The translations under genes and the position numbers were made by a program. This document shows positions 31,159-36,821 of a DNA stretch of 36,821 nt, in pieces. The DNA is from Mucilaginibacter sp. (GTDB taxonomy: Bacteria; Bacteroidota; Bacteroidia; Sphingobacteriales; Sphingobacteriaceae), in assembly GCA_028287865.1 (NCBI GenBank), contig JAQBOU010000064.1, forward strand, positions 1 through 36,821. The letters are read 5' to 3'. The notes under the pieces are model-generated. The model had not been told where the DNA came from. It searched no databases and saw only the letters and a list, made by a program, of their open reading frames with translations. Position 1 is the first letter of the stretch. The number at the start of each line of letters is the position of its first letter.

Positions 31159-33081
31159 CTATTTTCCTTTTTTGGTAACGATAAACACAACTCCATTTTT
31201 AGCTTTATCACCATATTCTTTGGTCATTTCCCCGCTCATTTTTATGCTCATGCTATCAATATCGGCTGCCGAAAGTTTTTTCAGATCGTGTTCAGTTGCC
31301 TCTTTACCGTCAATCATAATCAACTTGCTTGAAATATGATTTATGTTGGTCTCCGGCGTAGCATAATAGCCATTTACATAAACCTTATTTGGGGTATATT
31401 TTAAATTTTGCGAACTGTAAACAACCGTTACCGGCATCGTTTTTTTAATAATCCGGGTATTGTATTTTGGTATCGGAGCTATCATACCCGTTCCTTTCGT
31501 AATGTTTAAACTGTATGTTTCCGCAGAATCATCCCCGTTATGATATTGAACAACAAATGGTTCGCTATTAAGGGTAGCCGACCGGGTAGCATCAATAGCT
31601 GTAAGAGCTGCAAGATTTTGTACTTTTTTTAATGTTAGTAATTGTTTTTTGTTTAACGAAGTTGTGTTCCATGCTTCTGACTTCCCAGCTACTATTACAT
31701 CATTGATGCGTGAATCATTGTTATATGCATTAATTTTGCCTTGAAGCACAAATTGGTTATTTAGTCCATCTATCTTTTCTTTGAACTTTTTACCGGTTTC
31801 AGAATCGTCAGTAGTCACAAATAACACACTATGCTTACTGTCAACCTCATCAAGCAGTTTATTTGCCTGTTCGCCGGTTAATAACTCAATACTATATATT
31901 TTGTCAGGGTCCAGTGTTTTAAAATTGGCTTTTTTTACTTTTACACCATTAATTACATAAGTTAATGAATCGGTGTGTTCTGTAGTGCCAATCATCACAT
32001 TGCCGGTTCTGATGGTGTCAACAATTTTAGTTTTCGCCGCTTCGTCCACAGTATTTAAAACGGGTTTGTTTATAGTTACTACAGGGGGATTTTGAACAAC
32101 GTTGGCGTGGATTTTTGAAGCCGTGTTAGCACTTTTAGTAGTAATCAAACTGTTTTTGTGGATCACGGATTTTAATGTTTTAAAGGCATTGTTGCCTTTT
32201 TTAATCAATTCTGCTTTTGATATGCTGAAAACAAGCAGTAAAGCAATAACAGCGGGCACCAGGAAGGCATAGCGTGTTAATTTAGTTTTTGAAGATCTTT
32301 TAGCATTCATCATAATAATTCGTTTTTTTATGGTTGATATATTAAAGTGATTAACTATTCCCCGTGGTGCTGCGGCAAAGCTCACATTTACCAGGCTGTA
32401 CTGATATTGCTTGGGTTCTGTACCGTTTTGTAATATTTTCCTGTCGGTGATAAACTCAATATTCTCCCGTACGGCTTTTTTTATTAGCCAAACTCCGGGG
32501 TTAAACCAGTAAAATATGGTGCTTAGCTCAGCCAGCAGGATATCCAGTGTATGCCATTCACTTACATGCACCTGTTCGTGTAATAATATAGATCTCAGGT
32601 CGGCAGGCTCATGCTGTGAAGGGTTAACATAAATACTTTTCCAGAAAGAGAAAGGTCCGGAATCGCCATTGATCACCCTAACATCATGACCATAAATACG
32701 TGCAGTTTTCGAATTGCGGTATAATTTATATAACGAATATAGCTGAACAAGCAACCGAAGGGTAAGTAACGCCACGCCGGCCCAGAATACAACTCCGGCC
32801 CACGCCCAGTAATCCGGGCGGGCCAGCGGCTCAGCAAATGCTTTGGCGGGTGCCTGTAATTTAAAAACCACTTCCTGTACAGGCCTTACAATCTGCTGGT
32901 GCCGCGCTGCGAAGCCGGAGAGATTGATCCTGGGGTAAATGGAAGCAAACACAATAGCTAAAACGAGGTAAATGCGGTTAAGGGTGTAAAAGGTGAGGTG
33001 CCGGAGCACAAAATAATATCCACCGCAAAATACCAGCAGGGCGGCATTTACTTTCAATAAAAAAATGAATAGGGTAGGCAT
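31159..33081 (-). CDS. M56 (BlaR1-like) membrane metallopeptidase with plug-like periplasmic repeats
   Basis: This 640-residue sensor/protease starts at ATG 33081, 2 bases beyond the BlaI stop (ATG 33105 would overlap blaI by 20 bases). The N-terminal half has membrane spans near 4-30, 35-52 and 95-115. The zinc motif is LLHEQVHVSEWHTLD (about 168-172), with LSTIFYWFNPGVWL next, and another span lies near 271-288. The C-terminal 340 residues are periplasmic with no penicillin-binding domain. They carry at least two copies of a fold resembling the TonB-receptor plug end (LDPDKIYSIELL...VLFVTT and LSAADIDSMSI...YGDKAKNGVVFIVTKKGK). By analogy it cleaves the BlaI partner on a signal; the signal is unknown. 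Confidence 0.85.
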   Translation of the reverse strand: MPTLFIFLLKVNAALLVFCGGYYFVLRHLTFYTLNRIYLVLAIVFASIYPRINLSGFAARHQQIVRPVQEVVFKLQAPAKAFAEPLARPDYWAWAGVVFWAGVALLTLRLLVQLYSLYKLYRNSKTARIYGHDVRVINGDSGPFSFWKSIYVNPSQHEPADLRSILLHEQVHVSEWHTLDILLAELSTIFYWFNPGVWLIKKAVRENIEFITDRKILQNGTEPKQYQYSLVNVSFAAAPRGIVNHFNISTIKKRIIMMNAKRSSKTKLTRYAFLVPAVIALLLVFSISKAELIKKGNNAFKTLKSVIHKNSLITTKSANTASKIHANVVQNPPVVTINKPVLNTVDEAAKTKIVDTIRTGNVMIGTTEHTDSLTYVINGVKVKKANFKTLDPDKIYSIELLTGEQANKLLDEVDSKHSVLFVTTDDSETGKKFKEKIDGLNNQFVLQGKINAYNNDSRINDVIVAGKSEAWNTTSLNKKQLLTLKKVQNLAALTAIDATRSATLNSEPFVVQYHNGDDSAETYSLNITKGTGMIAPIPKYNTRIIKKTMPVTVVYSSQNLKYTPNKVYVNGYYATPETNINHISSKLIMIDGKEATEHDLKKLSAADIDSMSIKMSGEMTKEYGDKAKNGVVFIVTKKGK

Positions 33082-33085
33082 GATC

Positions 33086-33448
33086 TCAGGATTTAGGTTT
33101 TTCAATAAGGTTAATTATCTCTTTTAAATCGCTTGCGCTGATCTTTTTTTCATTGGCGAAAAAAGTAACCAGGTCCTTGTAAGAGTTCTGAAAATAATCA
33201 CTTACAAAGCCACTCATAAACTTCTTTTTATATTCCTCTTCCTGTATGGCCGGAGCATAACGAAAAGAATTGCCTAATTTTTCGCTTGCTAAAAAGCCCT
33301 TCTTTTCCAAGTTTTTAATGGTAGAGGCAAGGGTAGTGTAAGGTGGCTTCGGCTCTTCAATCAAATCCAGGAAATCTTTTATAAAACCTGCGCCAAATTG
33401 CCATACTGCCTGCATGGCTTCTTCCTCTTGTTTAGATAATTTCTCCAT
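33086..33448 (-). CDS. BlaI/MecI/CopY-family winged-helix repressor
   Basis: DNA-binding repressor of 120 residues. The winged helix (LSKQEEEAMQAVWQFGAGFIKDFLDLI, PPYTTLASTIKNLEKKGFLASEKLGNSFRYAP) is typical of the family. The C-terminal 50 residues would dimerise and hold the cleavage site for the M56 partner just downstream. Two palindromes with TACGA/TCGTA arms lie between the -7 box and the start codon, which points to self-repression of the pair. Confidence 0.93.
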   Translation of the reverse strand: MEKLSKQEEEAMQAVWQFGAGFIKDFLDLIEEPKPPYTTLASTIKNLEKKGFLASEKLGNSFRYAPAIQEEEYKKKFMSGFVSDYFQNSYKDLVTFFANEKKISASDLKEIINLIEKPKS

Positions 33449-33452
33449 TGTA

Positions 33453-33471
33453 TTTACGATTGTTTCGTAAA
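33453..33471. promoter_or_regulatory. BlaI-type operator 1
   Basis: TTTACGA and TCGTAAA form perfect 7-bp inverted arms around a 5-base spacer. The site lies 5 bases upstream of the blaI start codon. Confidence 0.75.
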
Positions 33472-33473
33472 TC

Positions 33474-33488
33474 TACGACTATTTCGTA
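33474..33488. promoter_or_regulatory. BlaI-type operator 2
   Basis: TACGA and TCGTA are inverted around a 5-base spacer. The centre is 19 bp from operator 1, about two helical turns, so two dimers could bind the same face. Confidence 0.75.
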
Positions 33489-33494
33489 AATATC

Positions 33495-33502
33495 CAAATT
33501 TA
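33495..33502 (-). promoter_or_regulatory. Promoter -7 box for blaI-M56
   Basis: The minus strand reads TAAATTTG, a full TAnnTTTG match, placed directly upstream of both operators. The transcription start would fall at or next to operator 2. Confidence 0.65.
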
Positions 33503-33629
33503 TTTTATTTATCTTTTTAGAATGTAGTAAAAATGTTACATTTTAAAAGACGTAATCTGGTTATCCTTAAACTGTACTATTGGAACATTGAAAATAATCC
33601 CTTAAATTCGATGACTTAATCATGACATT

Positions 33630-34121
33630 ATGCTAATCAACCGAAAAATTTTAGCTACGCTGGCTTTATCATCTGTAGTAACCATTGTGGCGTTAACTTC
33701 CATGGCTCCTGAAAAAGAAGGTTTTAAAAACCTTAAGGTGTTGCCAAAAAATATTACGCCTAAACAATTAGATAATGTAATGGATAATTGGGCACACTCA
33801 TTAGGTGTGCATTGCAGTTTTTGCCATGTACGTGATGAAGCTGCAAAAAAAATGGATTTTGCGAGTGATGCCAAGCCCGAAAAGGAAATGGCGCGTCACA
33901 TGTTTAAAATGATGAATAAGATCAACCAAAAATATTTCGAAGCAAAAAAAGATTCATTAGAAATGATGGCAACCTCCGGAATTAATTGTTATTCCTGCCA
34001 CAGGGGGGAATCACATCCTGAAGTTAAACTTCCCGAAATGAAAAGAGGTCCGGGTCCTGGTGGCCCGGGTGGTGCAGGCAGTCCTCCTCCGCCACCTCCT
34101 GCTGCCCCTCCGGGAAATTAA
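33630..34121 (+). CDS. Di-haem c-type cytochrome with Pro/Gly-rich tail
   Basis: Exported cytochrome of 163 residues with an N-terminal signal or anchor (about 6-25). Two haem c motifs, HCSFCH (62-66) and NCYSCH (120-124), lie in a layout resembling the photosynthetic reaction-centre cytochrome family (PF02276), which also occurs in non-phototrophic Bacteroidota. The tail from residue 138 is Gly/Pro-rich (GPGPGGPGG then six prolines). The electron partner is unknown. It is divergent from the blaI-M56 pair, whose operators lie 140 bases upstream. A TAAATTCG box (7/8) lies at 33603-33610. Confidence 0.85.
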   Translation: MLINRKILATLALSSVVTIVALTSMAPEKEGFKNLKVLPKNITPKQLDNVMDNWAHSLGVHCSFCHVRDEAAKKMDFASDAKPEKEMARHMFKMMNKINQKYFEAKKDSLEMMATSGINCYSCHRGESHPEVKLPEMKRGPGPGGPGGAGSPPPPPPAAPPGN

Positions 34122-34137
34122 TAAAACATTCAATAAC

Positions 34138-34178
34138 AAACACCCTTTATCAGTAACGATAGAGGGTGTTTTGTTTTA
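34138..34178 (+). terminator. Intrinsic terminator after the cytochrome gene
   Basis: AAACACCCTTTATC at 34138-34151 pairs with GATAGAGGGTGTTT at 34158-34171 (14 bp, one G-T pair), followed by TGTTTTA. Confidence 0.85.
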
Positions 34179-34200
34179 CAGATTGATTTTAACTAAAAGA

Positions 34201-34233
34201 TTTGTAAGTGTAATGCTTTTGCTTTTAGCTTTG
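34201..34233 (+). promoter_or_regulatory. Promoter (-33 and -7) for the GNAT gene
   Basis: TTTG at 34201-34204 and TAGCTTTG at 34226-34233 are separated by 21 bases. This is the best two-part match to the Bacteroidota promoter (TTTG ... TAnnTTTG) that I noticed in the window. It gives a leader of about 42 nt to ATG 34282. Confidence 0.65.
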
Positions 34234-34281
34234 GGCAGGCGAATTAACTTTAAAAAACACGATCTCCTATATAATTTAGTC

Positions 34282-34809
34282 ATGTATGATAAATCTGTAA
34301 TAACTGTACGTGATGCCCACGAAAGCGACCTTGACGCTATTTTGGCTATTTACAATGACGCTATTATAAACACAACAGCCGTTTATAGTGAAGAACCGCA
34401 TACCCTGGAGATGCGAAAAACCTGGTACCAGGATAGAGTGAAAAATAATTTTCCTGTATATGTAGCTGAAACAGACGGGATGGTTGCAGGTTTCAGCAGT
34501 TTTGGTCATTTCAGGGTTTGGCCCTGTTACCGGTATACGGTTGAGATATCTGTGTATGTGGAAACTTCTTACAGGGGAAGAGGCATCAGCAAAATTCTTT
34601 TACAATCGTTAATTGATCGTGCCAAAGAAATGAATATGCATGCGGTGATTGCCGGCATCAGTGCCGATAATGAAATAAGCCTGAATCTTCACCGTTCCTT
34701 TGGTTTTAAAGAGGTCGCTGATTTTAAAGAGGTGGGGTATAAATTTGGCCGTTGGCTGGACTTAAAGTTTTTAGAATTGTTGTTAAACAATACGCCAAAG
34801 GCTATTTAA
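34282..34809 (+). CDS. GNAT N-acetyltransferase, phosphinothricin/methionine-sulfone acetyltransferase-like
   Basis: This 175-residue protein starts at ATG 34282; a longer frame running back through the cytochrome terminator is rejected. It opens ITVRDAHESDLDAILAIYNDAIINTTAVY, as in the Pat/MnaT (YncA) group, with the acetyl-CoA loop in SVYVETSYRGRGISKILLQSLI and NEISLNLHRSFGFKEVADFKEVGYKFGRWLD. Relatives acetylate L-amino-acid analogues such as methionine sulfone or phosphinothricin. The natural substrate here is unknown. The last 8 bases overlap the convergent small membrane gene. Confidence 0.9.
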   Translation: MYDKSVITVRDAHESDLDAILAIYNDAIINTTAVYSEEPHTLEMRKTWYQDRVKNNFPVYVAETDGMVAGFSSFGHFRVWPCYRYTVEISVYVETSYRGRGISKILLQSLIDRAKEMNMHAVIAGISADNEISLNLHRSFGFKEVADFKEVGYKFGRWLDLKFLELLLNNTPKAI

Positions 34810-34993
34810 CTTCTCTTTTGATGTATTTTTTGTATAAATACTCCGCATAACCAACACTAACGTAATCGGGAAATTTCCAGTTAGGCCAATAGGTTCTTTT
34901 CAAATATTTTAGGTAACTAAAGAACAATACCCCCAGAAATAAAATTATTGCCAGTGACATTAAGATTTTGGCAAAAATGATTAAAGTGTCCAT
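34802..34993 (-). CDS. Small single-span membrane protein
   Basis: This 63-residue protein has one strong membrane span (about 5-27, IIFAKILMSLAIILFLGVLFFSY) and a basic, aromatic tail (KYLKRTYWPNWKFPDYVSVGYAEYLYKKYIKREVK). I do not recognise a family. It is convergent with the GNAT gene, with the two stop codons inside an 8-base overlap. The clear topology favours a real gene. Confidence 0.55.
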   Translation of the reverse strand: MDTLIIFAKILMSLAIILFLGVLFFSYLKYLKRTYWPNWKFPDYVSVGYAEYLYKKYIKREVK

Positions 34994-35079
34994 GTTTAAG
35001 GCTTTTTTTTGTCGTTTTACGAATTGATACTCAACATTGTTACACGGATTTTATTTTTTGCTGTAATTTATTGAAGGGA

Positions 35080-35291
35080 CAGGGAAATCGCTTTTAAAGA
35101 TTTATCGCTGGTTTTGGCTGAAGCCCCATTTTAATTTTAATTTTTCCGCGCCATAAATGGGACGGCAATGAATTTAGATATTTGATTGCTTGCATTCATT
35201 GCCGTTTGGCTTCAGCCAACGGTTAAAATTGAAGCGACTAAACGGCTTTAGCCTAATTTATACACTTAGTATCTTAAACGCGATTTCCCTG
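35080..35291. repeat. Nested inverted-repeat element (REPIN/MITE-like) upstream of accC
   Basis: Three sets of arms are nested. Outer arms are CAGGGAAATCGC (35080-35091) and GCGATTTCCCTG (35280-35291). REP-like arms are GGCTGAAGCC (35116-35125) and GGCTTCAGCC (35208-35217). Inner arms are ACGGCAATGAAT (35162-35173) and ATTCATTGCCGT (35194-35205). A third GGCTTTAGCC palindrome lies at 35244-35253. No ORF is inside. It fills most of the 351-base gene-free stretch before accC. It looks like a non-autonomous fold-back repeat; no transposase is nearby. Confidence 0.7.
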
Positions 35292-35331
35292 ATTAAAGGG
35301 ATAGTCATAGAGCTTTTAATCCTAAATCTGT

Positions 35332-35339
35332 TACATTTG
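35332..35339 (+). promoter_or_regulatory. Promoter -7 box for accC (leaderless geometry)
   Basis: TACATTTG is a full TAnnTTTG match, exactly 5 nt before ATG 35345. It is expected to place the transcription start on the start codon. Confidence 0.6.
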
Positions 35340-35344
35340 TTACC

Positions 35345-36821
35345 ATGCAAAAAATTCTTGTTGCTAACCGGGGCGAAATAGCGCTCAGGGTTATGCGCTC
35401 TGCCCGTGAGATGGGTATTAAAACAGTAGCTGTATACTCTGATGCTGACCGCGATGCGCTGCACGTGCGTTATGCCGATGAAGCTGTTCATATAGGCGAA
35501 GCGCCATCAAGTAAATCATATCTTTCGGGAGAAAAAATCATTGATGCCTGTTTTAAAACCGGTGCAGATGCCATACACCCTGGTTACGGGTTCTTAAGCG
35601 AAAATGCGTCATTTGCACGGCAGGTAAGAGAAGTCGGGTTGATATTGATCGGCCCATCGCCCGAAGCCATGGAAATAATGGGGAATAAGCTTTCAGCAAA
35701 GGCTGCCGCATTAAAATATAATATCCCGATGGTGCCCGGTACGGAGGAAGCTATCACCGATATTAACGAAGCCAAATTGCGCGCCGTTGAAGTTGGTTTT
35801 CCAATTTTGATCAAAGCGGCAGCCGGCGGCGGCGGTAAGGGCATGCGGATAGTAGATCAGGAATCGAACTTTGAGGAACAAATGCACCTGGCGGTATCTG
35901 AGGCTACCTCTGCTTTTGGGGATGGTTCCGTTTTTATTGAAAGATATGTTTCTTCTCCCCGTCATATAGAGATACAGGTACTTGGGGATACGCATGGCAA
36001 TATTCTTCATTTATTTGAGCGGGACTGCTCGGTACAGCGCCGCCATCAGAAGGTTATTGAGGAAGCGCCGTCATCCGTATTAACTCCGCAGATCCGCGCA
36101 CAAATGGGTAAATGCGCCGTAGATGTAGCCCGGTCTGTGAACTATACCGGTGCCGGTACGGTAGAGTTTATTATGGACGAGCAGTTAAATTTTTATTTTT
36201 TGGAGATGAATACCCGGTTGCAGGTGGAACACCCTGTAACAGAACTGATAACAGGGATAGACCTTGTAAAAGAACAGATCCGTATTGCAAGGGGCGAAGC
36301 CATCAGTTTTACACAGGATGACCTCGAAATTAAAGGGCATGCAATAGAATTGCGGGTATATGCAGAAGATCCTGACAATAACTTTTTGCCGGATATAGGT
36401 ACCCTGCAAACGTATGTTACCCCAAAAGGTCCCGGTGTGCGGGTAGATGACGGCTTTGAACAAGGTATGGAAATACCTATTTATTACGACCCGATGATTG
36501 CTAAGTTGATTACCTATGGTAAAGATAGGGCGGAAGCGATAGAACGGATGATTCGGGCTATTGATGAGTATAAAATTACAGGCATCACCACTACTTTAGG
36601 TTTTGGTAAATTTGTAATGCAGCATGAAGCATTTACCTCTGGAAATTTCAATACCCATTTTGTAAAGAAATATTTTATGCCCGGAAGCCTGCAAAATGAT
36701 ACTGCCGGTGAGGCTATGATAGCGGCAATTGTTATGGAGCAATTATTGAGCGGGCAAAAGAATAATGCAGCTGTAAGTATAGGCAATGAAAGCCCGAATT
36801 GGGTTAAGAATAGGAAATTTT
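35345..36821 (+). CDS. accC: Biotin carboxylase subunit of acetyl/acyl-CoA carboxylase (3' end outside window)
   Basis: ATP-grasp biotin carboxylase that carboxylates biotin on its carrier protein for acyl-CoA carboxylation. At least 492 codons are open to the window end with no stop. Marks are MQKILVANRGEIALRVMRSARE at the start, HPGYGFLSENASFA, the Gly-rich ATP loop KAAAGGGGKGMRIV, ERDCSVQRRHQKVIEEAPS and FLEMNTRLQVEHPVTE. Standard AccC is about 450 residues. The extra C-terminal residues (…NWVKNRKF) fit the roughly 500-residue form found with propionyl/acyl-CoA carboxylases in Bacteroidota, so the substrate could be acetyl- or propionyl-CoA. A carrier or carboxyltransferase gene may follow outside the window. 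Confidence 0.92.
   Translation, partial: MQKILVANRGEIALRVMRSAREMGIKTVAVYSDADRDALHVRYADEAVHIGEAPSSKSYLSGEKIIDACFKTGADAIHPGYGFLSENASFARQVREVGLILIGPSPEAMEIMGNKLSAKAAALKYNIPMVPGTEEAITDINEAKLRAVEVGFPILIKAAAGGGGKGMRIVDQESNFEEQMHLAVSEATSAFGDGSVFIERYVSSPRHIEIQVLGDTHGNILHLFERDCSVQRRHQKVIEEAPSSVLTPQIRAQMGKCAVDVARSVNYTGAGTVEFIMDEQLNFYFLEMNTRLQVEHPVTELITGIDLVKEQIRIARGEAISFTQDDLEIKGHAIELRVYAEDPDNNFLPDIGTLQTYVTPKGPGVRVDDGFEQGMEIPIYYDPMIAKLITYGKDRAEAIERMIRAIDEYKITGITTTLGFGKFVMQHEAFTSGNFNTHFVKKYFMPGSLQNDTAGEAMIAAIVMEQLLSGQKNNAAVSIGNESPNWVKNRKF

Noticed and set aside
34060-34281. Longer GNAT reading frame starting inside the cytochrome gene
   Set aside because: It passes through a clear terminator and the cytochrome's Pro-rich codons; a good promoter lies at 34201-34233 and the family N-terminus fits ATG 34282.

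Overview
The window looks like chromosome from a member of the Bacteroidota, most likely family Sphingobacteriaceae (Mucilaginibacter/Pedobacter-like). The evidence is moderate-to-low GC with AT-rich spacers, repeated matches to the Bacteroidota -7 promoter element TAnnTTTG with little sign of strong Shine-Dalgarno sites, a fused two-component E1 2-oxoacid dehydrogenase, DUF1573, a BlaI/M56 pair with a plug-like periplasmic tail, and typical secreted proteins ending their signal peptide in A-Q. The genus is an inference. Most of the window is conserved housekeeping sequence. I see no transposase, prophage, CRISPR array or tRNA.

Layout. 1-99 is the 5' part of ssrA (tmRNA) on the minus strand, cut by the window edge. 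0.2-7.4 kb holds an aminotransferase, a DUF1573 protein, the fused E1 dehydrogenase and two convergent L,D-transpeptidases of different families. 7.5-11.1 kb holds a GH26 glycosidase with a DinB-like gene, a HAD phosphatase, a cupin and a methyltransferase. 11.3-13.0 kb is a two-gene unit: an ECF sigma factor and a membrane protein joining an anti-sigma-like cytoplasmic segment to a periplasmic trypsin-like protease. 13.1-25.7 kb contains complex I genes split into three blocks (nuoD; pdxH-nuoC; nuoA-nuoB). A JmjC/cupin hydroxylase, purK-purE, YqgE, isocitrate dehydrogenase, a fasciclin protein and several small membrane proteins lie between them. 25.6-31.1 kb holds a BaiN-type flavoprotein (head-to-head with nuoA), a Gly-rich secreted protein, threonine aldolase, an aldo/keto reductase and topoisomerase IB. 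31.2-36.8 kb holds an M56-BlaI sensor/repressor pair with two palindromic operators, a di-haem cytochrome c, a GNAT acetyltransferase, a small membrane protein, a fold-back repeat, and a biotin carboxylase that runs off the window end.

The most interesting signals are: (i) the sigma factor paired with an anti-sigma/protease fusion; (ii) nuoA and the flavoprotein starting on the same CATG, each with a promoter-like box inside the other gene; (iii) a recurring TAnnTTTG-N5-ATG geometry (pdxH, nuoA, accC, and a 7/8 match at ltaE) that predicts leaderless mRNAs; (iv) a set of low-complexity fold-back repeats that abut stop codons, mostly between convergent genes, and in places encode the last residues of proteins; (v) a nested inverted-repeat (REPIN/MITE-like) element upstream of accC; (vi) the dispersed nuo genes, with a collagen-like Gly-Thr-Pro/Ser tail on NuoA.
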